Below are positions 8,911 through 17,752 of a stretch of DNA of 64,000 bases, one piece after another (position 1 is the first letter of the stretch; each line of letters begins with the position of its first letter). Source of the DNA: Paraburkholderia madseniana. Its GTDB lineage: Bacteria; Pseudomonadota; Gammaproteobacteria; Burkholderiales; Burkholderiaceae. The DNA is taken from assembly GCF_009690905.1 (NCBI RefSeq), contig NZ_VOSW01000043.1, positions 1-64,000 on the forward strand, given 5' to 3'. The notes beneath the pieces are model-generated. The model did not search any database. It had not been told where the DNA came from and was given only the letters and a program-made list of their open reading frames with translations. The position numbers and the translations under genes were made by a program.

Positions 8911-9717
8911 ATGAGAGTTGTCAAGGGAGCCGTTGACCGTTCGCTTCAGGCGATCGAGTTGCTCGCACGTGAAGCGCGCTGGATGCGTATGTCCGATATC
9001 GCCGCTGAACTCGAGCTGGAGAAAGGCCCCGCCCATCGCGTGCTTGCGCAGCTGTGCGAGCAGGGCTGGGCTGAACAAGATGAACAGACCTCCCAGTACC
9101 GCTTGACCTTGAAGCTTTCTTTGCTTGGTCAGCGGTTCCTGCACGGGCTCGGGTTGCCGGGCCTGGTGCAGCCGATTCTCGACGAACTCGCAGCGCAATG
9201 TCACGAGCTAGTTCGGCTGACGGTCGTCAATGAAGGGACGCTCGCGTGGTTCGCTGCGTCTCAAGGCGCGGCGCCCGGTCTCATGTATTCGCCGTCCATG
9301 CATAGTCCCATCGCATTGCATGCCACATCGGTCGGAAAGGTGTGGTTGGCGACAATGTCAAACGACGAAGCAATCGGGCTCGCACTGCGCGGGGGGCTCG
9401 GCCAGCCCAACGGCGCAGGGACATCGAAGGCGATTAATAGCGTCGACCGATTGATACCGGAGCTCGAACTGACGAGGCAACGTGGCTATGGTCTGGTCGT
9501 CGAGGAAGCCGAGCCAGGTGTCGTCGCGATGGCCGTGACCGTGCGCTCGCTGATTGACGGGGCGATAGTCGGGACGATGAGCATTGCTGGGCCGGTCTTA
9601 CGCATACCGCCGGAGCGTTACGACGCCTTTTACGCGCTACTGCGCGAAGCATCCGCGAAGTTGGGAGCTGTCTGGCCGCGACAGAGCGTCGATCGGCACG
9701 TCAACGAGGCGGCCTGA
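8911..9717 (+). CDS. IclR-family transcriptional regulator
   Basis: A 268-residue regulator. The N-terminal winged helix (about residues 1-75) opens VKGAVDRSLQAIELLA, the standard IclR signature, and includes MSDIAAELELEKGPAHRVLAQL as the recognition region. The remaining part is the IclR effector domain, with LHATSVGKVWLA and GYGLVVEEAEPGVVAMAV as recognisable elements. There is no good ribosome site before the ATG, so translation may be weak or leaderless. It sits at the divergence of the two catabolic arms and probably responds to the sugar acid or an intermediate. Confidence 0.92.
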   Translation: MRVVKGAVDRSLQAIELLAREARWMRMSDIAAELELEKGPAHRVLAQLCEQGWAEQDEQTSQYRLTLKLSLLGQRFLHGLGLPGLVQPILDELAAQCHELVRLTVVNEGTLAWFAASQGAAPGLMYSPSMHSPIALHATSVGKVWLATMSNDEAIGLALRGGLGQPNGAGTSKAINSVDRLIPELELTRQRGYGLVVEEAEPGVVAMAVTVRSLIDGAIVGTMSIAGPVLRIPPERYDAFYALLREASAKLGAVWPRQSVDRHVNEAA

Positions 9718-9718
9718 G

Positions 9719-10522
9719 ATGCCGGACGCAGTTCATGCTTCTCAGCGAGTCGCCCTTTGGCATGAGAAGGCAGCAAGCATTCTCGTCGCAGCGCGCCGTC
9801 AAGGCACGCAAGTGGAGCGCCTCCCCGTTGAACTGCGGCCTTCAACGGTTGACGAGGGCTTCGCGATCCAGCGAAAGGTGAGTGATGCCCTTGAGAGTAG
9901 AACCGGCGCATGGAAATGCGCGCTTCCGCAGCCGGGCAAGGTCATCGCTGCGCCGATCTACGACGCCGATATTCATCGAGGCGATGTATGTCGCATGAGT
10001 GGGTCTCCGCGTGTCTCTGTAAGGGCGGAGCCGGAACTGGCCTGCCTGCTGAACCGCGACCTGCCGCCGCGGCGCGAAACCTACAGCGAAGCTGAAGCGC
10101 TCGACGCTCTCGGGCACACGCACCTCGCGCTCGAATTGCTAGGCAGTCGTTATTCGCATCCCGAAACGCTGTCGTTTCCTGAACTACTGGCAGACGGCCT
10201 GTTCAATGCCGGCCTTGTCATCGGCCCCCGCGTTAAATCTCGGGAGGGCGCGACGCTGGCCGATCTCCCCGTCGAATTCGACGTCAGTCTGGCCAGCGTC
10301 GGCGAAGAACCAGTCATGTGTGCGGGACGCCACCCTGACCGGGGTGCGCTCCAGCCGATTGTGTGGCTCGTCAATTTCCTTCGCGTCCGCGGCCTCGGGC
10401 TGCATGCCGGCCAAGCTGTGATCACCGGGTCCTACGCGGGCGTTCTGGAGTTGCCAGTTGGTCGCGAGTTGCATATCGGCTTCGGCGACCTCGGCACATT
10501 GCCGATTACTTTTCTGTCTTGA
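9719..10522 (+). CDS. 2-keto-4-pentenoate hydratase-like FAH-superfamily protein
   Basis: A 267-residue protein of the MhpD/2-oxopent-4-enoate hydratase type. The frame is open upstream inside the IclR gene, but ATG 9719 (MPDAV) lies two bases after the IclR stop, with GAGG upstream, and gives normal family length. Features include the AEPELACLL acidic metal ligands, HLALELLGSRY, and a C-terminal GLHAGQAVITGSYAG segment. Such enzymes hydrate, dehydrate or decarboxylate 2-keto acids. Translational coupling to IclR is likely. It may be a dehydratase or tautomerase for a sugar-derived keto acid rather than an aromatic meta-cleavage enzyme. Confidence 0.82.
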   Translation: MPDAVHASQRVALWHEKAASILVAARRQGTQVERLPVELRPSTVDEGFAIQRKVSDALESRTGAWKCALPQPGKVIAAPIYDADIHRGDVCRMSGSPRVSVRAEPELACLLNRDLPPRRETYSEAEALDALGHTHLALELLGSRYSHPETLSFPELLADGLFNAGLVIGPRVKSREGATLADLPVEFDVSLASVGEEPVMCAGRHPDRGALQPIVWLVNFLRVRGLGLHAGQAVITGSYAGVLELPVGRELHIGFGDLGTLPITFLS

Positions 10523-10534
10523 TAGGAGTACTAG

Positions 10535-11428
10535 ATGCGTCTCGTCCGTTTTGGCCAGCCTGGTCAGGAGCACCCCGGTATCATCGATTCGAGCGGCGCG
10601 ATCCGCGATCTGACCGGCATCGTGAGCGACATCGATGGAACGACCATAACGCCAGCCGCCCTTGCAAAGCTGAGCGAACTTGATCTGGATCGCCTACCCG
10701 TCGTTGAGGCGGGGACGCGTCTTGGCGCCTGCGTCGGCAATGTCCGTAACCTCGTGTGCATTGGCCTGAACTACTCCGATCATGCTGCTGAAACCGACAC
10801 GCCGATCCCACGCGAACCTGTGGTGTTCAACAAACACACGGGCTCCATCAGCGGCCCGAACGATCCGGTCGTCTTGCCCGCAGACGCGCGCAAGCTCGAT
10901 TGGGAGGTGGAACTCGGCGTGGTGATCGGCAAACCCGCGTGGCAGATCGACGAAGCCAACGCGCTGGACCATGTGGCGGGTTACTGTCTTGCGAATGATG
11001 TTTCGGAACGTGCGTATCAGCTCGAACGCGAAGGCCAGTGGACCAAGGGCAAAAGCGGATTCTCATTCGCTCCGCTTGGTCCTTGGCTGCTGACACGCGA
11101 CGAAGTTCCCGATCCGCAGGTGCTCGACCTGTGGCTGGACGTGAACGGTACGCGCCGTCAGACGGGCAACACACGCACGATGATTTTCAACGTCGCGCAC
11201 ATCGTGGCGTATCTCAGCCGCTTCATGCCTTTAATGGCGGGCGACGTGATTATTACGGGCACGCCTCCTGGCGTAGGCCTCGGTCAGAAGCCGCCTGTCT
11301 TCCTGAAAGCAGGCGACACCATGACGCTCGGTGGCAGCGGGCTCGGCGAGCAGGCACAAAAGGTTGTGCAGTACGTGGATACGCTTGGCGCAGCGTGGGG
11401 CCGCGGCGAGTATCCGTCGACACTTTAA
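10535..11428 (+). CDS. FAH-family hydrolase, ureidoglycolate lyase / 2,4-diketo-3-deoxy-sugar-acid hydrolase-like
   Basis: A 297-residue fumarylacetoacetate hydrolase family member with a complete core: NLVCIGLNYSDHAAE, KLDWEVELGVVIGK with the metal-binding acidic residues, YCLANDVSER, and GDVIITGTPPGVGLG. It resembles the group containing ureidoglycolate lyase homologues and LRA6-type 2,4-diketo-3-deoxy-L-rhamnonate hydrolases, which split a diketo sugar acid into pyruvate and a short acid. It follows the hydratase-like gene by 12 bp in one operon. This is the third FAH-superfamily gene in the locus. Confidence 0.85.
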   Translation: MRLVRFGQPGQEHPGIIDSSGAIRDLTGIVSDIDGTTITPAALAKLSELDLDRLPVVEAGTRLGACVGNVRNLVCIGLNYSDHAAETDTPIPREPVVFNKHTGSISGPNDPVVLPADARKLDWEVELGVVIGKPAWQIDEANALDHVAGYCLANDVSERAYQLEREGQWTKGKSGFSFAPLGPWLLTRDEVPDPQVLDLWLDVNGTRRQTGNTRTMIFNVAHIVAYLSRFMPLMAGDVIITGTPPGVGLGQKPPVFLKAGDTMTLGGSGLGEQAQKVVQYVDTLGAAWGRGEYPSTL

Positions 11429-11457
11429 GACGATTCGATTTCTCAAAGGGAGGAGAT

Positions 11458-12153
11458 ATGAGCCTTGCTGGAACGGGCGTCGTCGCCATCTGGCATGACC
11501 TGCTGCCGGAAGCGAAGGACGAATTTTACGAGTGGCACAATCGCGAGCACATGCCCGAACGCGCCGGGATTCCAGGGTTCAGGCGCGGTCGGCGCTTCAT
11601 AGCACTGGATGCAGGTCCTGAGTACTTCAATCTTTACGAGGCTGACACGGTCGAGGTGCTTGGCGCGCAAGACTACCTTTCTCGGCTGAATACGCCGACG
11701 CCGTGGACCAAGCAGGTGGTCGCCTCTTTCCGGAGCGTCGCACGCTCAATCTGTCACGTGGCCTATTCGGACGGTGTTGGGCAGGGTGCCAATCTCATGA
11801 CTGTGCGCTTCGACGTTGCATCGGATGCACGGGCGGAGGTCGTGAAGGGTGTGCGTCAGCGCGTCCTACCGCCCCTCGTCGACCTACCGGGTATCACGGG
11901 CGTGCACCTTTGCCTTGCCGACGAGGAGATCAGCAAGGTGGAAACGGCGGAGAAGAAGGCGCGTTCAGAAGGCACCCAGGTACCGACATGGATCGTGTTA
12001 GTCGAAGGGTGCCGGGCAGACTATGTCCGTTCAGCGGTGGACCGTTTCGTTTCGGGACTCGCGGCATTGCCCCAGGCCGGCGCGACAGCACCGGACACGA
12101 CCCTCTATCAACTTGAGTACACGCGCTGCAAAACGCCCTGGAGCGCTGGCTGA
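11458..12153 (+). CDS. Conserved protein with two dimeric alpha/beta-barrel-like halves, function unknown
   Basis: A 231-residue soluble protein starting at 11458 after a strong GGGAGGAGAT ribosome site; the long frame upstream is a shadow of the FAH gene. The N-terminal half has the pattern IWHDLLPEAKDEFYEWHNREHMPER-GIPGFRRGRRF, typical of EthD-like or monooxygenase-like ferredoxin folds, and the second half appears to repeat the fold (LMTVRFDV, PPLVDLPGITGVHLCLA). No catalytic motif is decisive. Its position inside the operon suggests an accessory isomerase, lactone-handling or substrate-binding role, but this is unproven. Confidence 0.7.
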   Translation: MSLAGTGVVAIWHDLLPEAKDEFYEWHNREHMPERAGIPGFRRGRRFIALDAGPEYFNLYEADTVEVLGAQDYLSRLNTPTPWTKQVVASFRSVARSICHVAYSDGVGQGANLMTVRFDVASDARAEVVKGVRQRVLPPLVDLPGITGVHLCLADEEISKVETAEKKARSEGTQVPTWIVLVEGCRADYVRSAVDRFVSGLAALPQAGATAPDTTLYQLEYTRCKTPWSAG

Positions 12154-12254
12154 GCGGTTAAGCGTCATCTGAGGACCGCTGCATGGCCCTTCGCGCGAAT
12201 CCCACGTGGCTAAGCGCGACCGGCCTTTACCCTGAGAAACGTAGGAGTAGTGCC

Positions 12255-13826
12255 ATGTCGTTGAATATCGCCGACACTTCAGAGCCATCCACCGCGTCGA
12301 TGTCGGCTCGTGTCATACGGCTCAATCCTGCCGACGATGTTGTTATCGCGCTCGAACAGCTTGTGTCGGGCATGGTGCTCGGCAAGGAAGCAGTGACCGT
12401 GTCGGGACTGATTCCACCCGGGCACAAAGTGGCGACACATGACATCGGTCAGGGTGAGGCGGTGCACCGCTACGGCCAGGTAATCGGCTTTGCAAGCCAG
12501 CCAATTCGCGCGGGGCAGCATGTTCATACCCATAATCTTGCGATGGGCGATTTTGCGCGCGACTACGCGTTCGGTCAGGCCGCGCGTCCGACTGTTCCGT
12601 CGAATGAGCCGGCAACATTTCAGGGCATTGTCCGCGCAGACGGGCAAGTCGCCACACGGAACTATATCGGGATCCTCACCTCGGTGAACTGCTCGGCCAC
12701 GGTTGCACGAGCCATTGCTGATCATTTCCGCCGCGACTTCCATCCCGAAGAACTGGCCGCGTTCCCGAATGTCGATGGCGTCGTGGCACTCACACACGGG
12801 TCCGGTTGCGCTATCGACTCTGAAGGCGATGGTCTAGCGATCTTGCAGCGCACGATTGGCGGCTATGCATGTCATCCGAACTTCGCAAGCGTGCTGCTCA
12901 TCGGTCTCGGGTGTGAAACGAACCAGATCCCGCGACTTCTTGAGACACAGGGACTCCGGGAACACGACCGCTTGCGAACGTTCACGATCCAGGATAGCGG
13001 TGGTACGACACTGACGATCGCGAAGGGTATTGAACTGGTTCGGCGCATGTTGCCCGAAGCGAACAACGTGAGGCGGGAGCCGGTCGGTGCAAGTCATCTC
13101 ACGGTCGGTCTTCAATGCGGAGGGTCGGACGGGTATTCCGGCATCACCGCCAATCCCGTGCTTGGTGCAGCCGTTGATCTACTCGTGCAACACGGAGGCA
13201 CCGCGATTCTCTCGGAGACGCCCGAAATCTATGGCGCGGAGCACTTACTTACGCGCCGCGCCGAAACGCCCGAGGTGGGTCGGAAGCTGATTGATCGCAT
13301 CAAGTGGTGGGAAGCGTATGCGCATCGGCAAGGGGCGCAAATGAACAACAATCCGTCTGCGGGCAACAAGGCAGGTGGCTTGACGACCGTCCTTGAAAAA
13401 TCGCTGGGAGGCATTGCGAAAGCCGGCTCTACCAATCTGACCGAGGTGTACGAATATGCTCAGCCGGTCACGGCGCGCGGTCTGGTGTTTATGGACACGC
13501 CCGGCTACGACCCGGTGTCGGCTACGGGCCAGGTGGCCGGCGGTGCGAACCTGATCTGCTTCACGACGGGACGTGGTTCAGCTTACGGCTGCGCGCCGGC
13601 GCCATCCGTCAAACTTGCGACGAACACAGCACTATGGCAACGACAGTCTGATGATATAGACCTGAACTGCGGAGAACTGTTGGAAGGACGAGCGACGATC
13701 GAGCAACTAGGCCGCGTTCTTTTCGAATTGCTGCTAGATGTCGCCTCGGGAACCCGTTCTCGCAGTGAGCAGCACGGTTACGGACAAAACGAATTCGTAC
13801 CTTGGCAAATTAGCGCGATCATGTGA
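12255..13826 (+). CDS. UxaA/GarD-family sugar acid dehydratase (altronate or galactarate dehydratase-like)
   Basis: A 523-residue dehydratase, started at ATG 12255 behind TAGGAG rather than at the upstream in-frame ATG. It has the small SAF-type N-terminal domain (about 15-100) linked to the large catalytic region containing GIVRADGQVATRNYIGILTSVNCS, the Cys-bearing HGSGCA, VLLIGLGCETNQ and GLQCGGSDGYSGITANP. The length matches galactarate dehydratase more than altronate dehydratase. It removes water from a hexonate or hexarate to give a keto-deoxy acid, the expected entry step for the FAH-family and semialdehyde dehydrogenase genes nearby. It is the last gene of the rightward operon. Confidence 0.88.
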   Translation: MSLNIADTSEPSTASMSARVIRLNPADDVVIALEQLVSGMVLGKEAVTVSGLIPPGHKVATHDIGQGEAVHRYGQVIGFASQPIRAGQHVHTHNLAMGDFARDYAFGQAARPTVPSNEPATFQGIVRADGQVATRNYIGILTSVNCSATVARAIADHFRRDFHPEELAAFPNVDGVVALTHGSGCAIDSEGDGLAILQRTIGGYACHPNFASVLLIGLGCETNQIPRLLETQGLREHDRLRTFTIQDSGGTTLTIAKGIELVRRMLPEANNVRREPVGASHLTVGLQCGGSDGYSGITANPVLGAAVDLLVQHGGTAILSETPEIYGAEHLLTRRAETPEVGRKLIDRIKWWEAYAHRQGAQMNNNPSAGNKAGGLTTVLEKSLGGIAKAGSTNLTEVYEYAQPVTARGLVFMDTPGYDPVSATGQVAGGANLICFTTGRGSAYGCAPAPSVKLATNTALWQRQSDDIDLNCGELLEGRATIEQLGRVLFELLLDVASGTRSRSEQHGYGQNEFVPWQISAIM

Positions 13827-14336
13827 GCGCACCTCAATACCGTTCCAGCCTCCAATACTGCTGCGCAGACAGTGACTTCCCCGCGCTGGCTTTCCCTAGG
13901 CGGCGGGTGTAAGCGAGACTGAAAGGCTGCTTTGCATCGCACTTCTGCCTCTGGGCACTCGGCGGTATGACGGTCTGCTTCGGGTCGCCTGCTGACCGTC
14001 GTGCCAAGCAATATCTGAGCGCTGTTACTCGGTCGAACCAAATTTGCGCATAGCGCTGACGGGCTAATATGACGTGGGTAATGTCAACTACGAATTCCGC
14101 CCATTCGAAGTGATCGTCGTACCCGTTTGAGGCGCTGAAAGCGACGTCGACGAAGCCCGTCGCACATAGGGATGGTTGTGCGCAGTGGCCATCGCGCAAA
14201 CGGCGGCGTCGAGGGACTCCGAATTGGAGCGGCATCGGTGCTGCGCGCGATGCCGCGCTGCTGGCTAACATCATGAGTGGCGTCCAGACTCGATGCATGT
14301 CTGGGCTGGGTCATCCGATCGACATGGAGCGGGGCC
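13827..14336. other. Gene-free 510 bp between dehydratase and binding-protein gene
   Basis: Open frames here, mostly on the minus strand, lack ribosome sites and look like shadows or decayed DNA. No family was recognised and no repeat stands out. Confidence 0.4.
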
Positions 14337-15134
14337 GTGACTTGCCGCAAGCTGAAGGTTTACGCACTCGTATTCTGCGTCGCGGGCGCATTGTTGGGCA
14401 GCGTCGCGGCATCGGCAGATGAAGTTAAGGTGATGATCTCGGGCGGGTTTGCGTCAGCCTATCGCGCACTGGGGCCACAATTCGAGGAGGCGGCCGGCGA
14501 TACGCTGGTCACCGTCTGGGGGCCTGTGGTGGGCACGGCCGCAAATGCCATCCCTGTGCGACTTGCGCGCGGCGAGTGGGCAGACGTGCTGATCGTGGTC
14601 GGCTATGCGCTCGACGATCAGATCAACGCCGGCAAGGTCGTGTCTGGCAGCAAGGTGGACTTCGCACGCTCGGCAATCGGCATCGCGGCTCGCGAGGGGG
14701 CGCCGAAGCCGGATATCAGCTCGGTCGACGCATTGCGGGGCACACTGCTCGCCGCGAAGTCGATCGTCTATCCGGACGACGCGAATGGAGTCTACATCGG
14801 CAGTGAACTATTCCGGCGTCTCGGTATCGAGGGGCGGGTAGAGCACAAGAGCCGCATGATCCCGGCCGAGCGGGTCGCCAGTGTCGTCGCGAACGGCGAA
14901 GCGGAGATCGGATTTCAGCAGATCGTCGAACTGTTGCCGGTGGACGGGGTGACGGTGGTCGGCAGTTTGCCCGCGGAGGTACAAAGGTACACGGTGTTTT
15001 CCGGGGGCATCGCCGCCAATGCCAAAAATCCAGCGGGCGCAGAGGCGCTGATCCGTTTTCTGTCATCGCCGGACGCGGCCCCCGCGATTGAGGGGACCGG
15101 GCTCGAACCACTAACACCGAAGACTGCGAACTGA
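14337..15134 (+). CDS. Periplasmic ModA-like substrate-binding protein, orphan
   Basis: A secreted solute-binding protein of about 265 residues. The preferred start is GTG 14337 with GGAGCGGGG just upstream; the longer frame adds a tail before the signal peptide. The hydrophobic segment ends ASA-DEVKVMISGGF, and the mature part shows the ModA/type-II binding fold with GGFASAYRALGPQFE, ADVLIVVGYALDDQ and GEAEIGFQQIVELLP. No ABC permease or ATPase is adjacent, so it may serve a sensing role or a distant transporter. Molybdate specificity is not implied; many Burkholderia homologues are orphan binding proteins. Confidence 0.75.
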   Translation: MTCRKLKVYALVFCVAGALLGSVAASADEVKVMISGGFASAYRALGPQFEEAAGDTLVTVWGPVVGTAANAIPVRLARGEWADVLIVVGYALDDQINAGKVVSGSKVDFARSAIGIAAREGAPKPDISSVDALRGTLLAAKSIVYPDDANGVYIGSELFRRLGIEGRVEHKSRMIPAERVASVVANGEAEIGFQQIVELLPVDGVTVVGSLPAEVQRYTVFSGGIAANAKNPAGAEALIRFLSSPDAAPAIEGTGLEPLTPKTAN

Positions 15135-15253
15135 GCGAAGCTGTGAGCCCAGCGGGCCGGCGACCTAGGTGACGGTCGGATCTTCCGAGAACGGCCAGGA
15201 AGCGACGTTCACGTGATGCCGCGGTTGGACACTGGAGCGTCGGTAGCACATCG

Positions 15254-16860
15254 ATTGTGTTGAAAAAGTCTTGTTTTGGGTCAGGGCGCTGGAGTTGGCA
15301 CGACGTTATCGAGTTGTGACGATCGGCGAAGCGGTGAACTTGGGCGAGGCAACGATCCTCATTTCTCGTCATGCAACTGCCTGGTTCATCTGCTTGCTTC
15401 CTGACATGAACCGCTTGGCCATTCTTCGCAGGTTTTGCGCAGTCGCTGCCATCAGGAACTCATCATGAGCACCGCTTGGACCTCGCAGTCGCAAACGGTC
15501 CAGTTTCAGGATGCGTTTGAGATGGGCAAAGAGCATTTCCACCTTCTTTCGCTCACGGCAAGATCGCTTGTATTCCGGCGTCTTCGCAATACGCCTCGTT
15601 TCGTCACGCGCAGCTTCATGGATGCTGCGGGCGATCTTGCGGAATGGTGTATTCGGACAGCAGCGGTCCTTCATCGAACAGCTCTCGCAGTCGAGCTGAC
15701 TTGCCCGATAGATGATCGTGTCAGCCTTCGTGACGCGCGAGCGCGGATTCGTGAATTTGCGCCGATCACTGCGTAGTGCGTGCCCGGTGGGACAGCGATA
15801 TTCATTGGCCAGTTCATCCCATAGGAACTCGCTGCTGGACAATGTATTGTCCTTGCGCGTCGTTTTATCCCAGACCGGAACATGTGGTGCAATCTCCTTC
15901 TCTTCGATCATCCAGGCAAGCATCGCTGCCGAGCCATACGCGGTGTCGCCTGCAAGACGTCGAGGTTTGAGATCATGCCGCCGCTCAACGCGGTCAATCA
16001 TCGTCCTGGTTGATTCCACTTCGTGCGAACGGTTCGCGGGCGTCGCCTCGACGTCAACGATGATCCCTGCCTGCAGGTCAATCAGATAATTGGTCGAGTA
16101 GGCGAAGAACGGCAAGCCACCCTTGGCGGCTGTCCAGCTCGCGGCGGGATCCGTAAGAGATATCCTCCTTGGCGGGGTCGATGTCTCTGCCATCTCCGCC
16201 GCTTCGGTGCCCGCTGGATTCGCTTCTTCCAATGCTTCCAGATACTCGCGCACCGCACGGCTTTGTCCCTTGACGCAACCCCAGTCGATGGGCCCAGAAC
16301 CCGGAACACCGCGTGCAGAGCTCGCGTCGGCTCTGATGATGCTTGCGTCAATCGCGAATCCTTCACCCTTTACGAGGCCTTCGGACATGCACCGACCCAG
16401 CACTGACTCGAACACATGGCGTAGTACATCGCTATCGCGGAAGCGACCGTGGCGGTTCTTGGAGAATGTCGAGTGTTCGGGTACGGCGTCCTCCAGGCCC
16501 AGGCGACAGAACCATCGATACGCCAGGTTCAGATGCACCTCTTCGCATAGCCTACGCTCGGACCGGATGCCGAAACAGTAGCCGACGATCAACATGCGGA
16601 TCATGAGCTCCGGATCAATCGATGGCCGCCCCATCGGACTGTAGAACGGCGCGAGATGCTGGCGTAGATCGCGCAGATCAAGGAAGTGATCGATGCCTCT
16701 CAACAGGTGTTCGCGAGGGACGTGATTATCGAGGTTAAACGAGTAGAAGAGTTTGTCCTGTCCGCTGCCCAGTTGACCCATCATGACGAATCACTCCCGT
16801 CGATCGATGTCTTCCAGGATACCGAACATTCCGAACCACGGGCGACTTTTTCAACACAAT
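15254..16860 (-). mobile_element. Complete IS1182-type insertion sequence, about 1.6 kb
   Basis: ATTGTGTTGAAAAAGTC at 15254-15270 is the perfect reverse complement of 16844-16860. The pair encloses one full-length transposase on the minus strand. CATCG lies directly before the left end (15249-15253) and one base beyond the right end (16862-16866), so a 5-bp target duplication with a 1-bp uncertainty in the terminus is possible. A remnant of a related element is at about 27990-28215. Confidence 0.9.
15369..16784 (-). CDS. IS1182-type transposase, intact
   Basis: A 471-residue DDE transposase. The N-terminal domain includes GRPSIDPELMIRMLIVGYCFGIRSERRLCEEV followed by HSTFSKNRHGRF. The central catalytic region begins GFAIDASIIRADA (first Asp) and continues DTAYGSAAM (second Asp). 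A Cys-rich insert (LDCESCSMKDRCC) precedes the C-terminal RKKVEMLFAHLKR helix with the final Glu. No frameshift or stop is seen, so the element may be active. Transcription is leftward, opposite to the flanking genes. Confidence 0.92.
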   Translation of the reverse strand: MMGQLGSGQDKLFYSFNLDNHVPREHLLRGIDHFLDLRDLRQHLAPFYSPMGRPSIDPELMIRMLIVGYCFGIRSERRLCEEVHLNLAYRWFCRLGLEDAVPEHSTFSKNRHGRFRDSDVLRHVFESVLGRCMSEGLVKGEGFAIDASIIRADASSARGVPGSGPIDWGCVKGQSRAVREYLEALEEANPAGTEAAEMAETSTPPRRISLTDPAASWTAAKGGLPFFAYSTNYLIDLQAGIIVDVEATPANRSHEVESTRTMIDRVERRHDLKPRRLAGDTAYGSAAMLAWMIEEKEIAPHVPVWDKTTRKDNTLSSSEFLWDELANEYRCPTGHALRSDRRKFTNPRSRVTKADTIIYRASQLDCESCSMKDRCCPNTPFRKIARSIHEAARDETRRIAKTPEYKRSCRERKKVEMLFAHLKRILKLDRLRLRGPSGAHDEFLMAATAQNLRRMAKRFMSGSKQMNQAVA

Positions 16861-17067
16861 CCATCGAAAGCGGTCACTGAAACTAGCAAACGCGGTGACG
16901 GTTGATCGGCCGAAGCGGTCACTCACGAAAGCAGGATTTCGCCGGTCTCACAGACGGCAGTGAAACAAATCTACAGCTATTAAGCTGACAATAAGCTTGG
17001 GTCTCTTATCCTGATGATGACGCGAAAGCAATTCGCTCACTTCCCTTTTTTTGAATGGAGGCCTGAC

Positions 17068-17340
17068 ATGTTGCGTCACATTACTGCCACTACCCGAACC
17101 GTTCTTGCCATCACCACCCTGACTGGCCTCGTTGCCATCGATCAGGCCGTCACATCACACCGCAGTTCCGTAAGTGCGCCCAAGCAGACGCAGACGACTC
17201 TCACGGATGACGCCAGGGGATCGCCGATGGACGCGGGCAATGCGCCGCTGTCCTCGTTGCAGCTCGCGGTGTTGCTTGAAGGATTCAACTGGCAGGCGCT
17301 CAACGATGCCGCACAAGCTGCATACGCGCGCACTCCGTAA
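17068..17340 (+). CDS. Small secreted protein, function unknown
   Basis: A 90-residue protein started at ATG 17068 because ATGGAGG stands 12 bases upstream. The N-terminus has a signal-like hydrophobic segment (TVLAITTLTGLVAI). The mature part ends in a compact helix-like segment (SSLQLAVLLEGFNWQALNDAAQAAY). I recognise no family. It is followed immediately by a good terminator, which supports a real single-gene unit. Confidence 0.6.
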   Translation: MLRHITATTRTVLAITTLTGLVAIDQAVTSHRSSVSAPKQTQTTLTDDARGSPMDAGNAPLSSLQLAVLLEGFNWQALNDAAQAAYARTP

Positions 17341-17349
17341 CGTCAGGGA

Positions 17350-17375
17350 GGCTCGCCGCACGGCGGGCCTTTTTC
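17350..17375 (+). terminator. Rho-independent terminator after the small secreted protein
   Basis: GGCTCGCCG and CGGCGGGCC form a stem with a 2-nt loop and one T/G mismatch, followed by a run of five T. It begins about 10 bp after the stop codon. Confidence 0.8.
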
Positions 17376-17752
17376 ACTATTTCGCCGCATACCCGTCAGT
17401 GCATGACGCGCTGTCGTCTGCGCGCGTTCACGGGATTGGCGATTTCGTCTGTCGGAACTGAATGCGTTGCGCCTGGTGAACAGCCGATACGCGACGTCAT
17501 AAAAAGTTCTTATCTCCCACGGCGCACAATCGTATCAGCCAAGCGGTACAAGCCTTCGGTGGAAATCCGGTGCTGCTGGCGATCGAGCAATTCAGTGTTG
17601 CTCAAAAATTGCGCGGACTGCAAAGATAGACTCGCTCGATCCCTTACCGGATCTTGCGGCGAGGCACCAGACGCAGCGGCGGGGCCCGGAAGGGACGTGC
17701 GGTTCCTATGACCCAGAGGAGCCGAATTCCCCCACTTCCGATGGATGATCAA
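17376..17752. other. Upstream region of the second porin
   Basis: No gene recognised in about 375 bp. It should hold the porin promoter, but no clear consensus is visible. Confidence 0.35.

Noticed and set aside
13834..14298. 154-codon minus-strand frame
   Set aside because: No ribosome site or family resemblance; probably decayed or chance frame.
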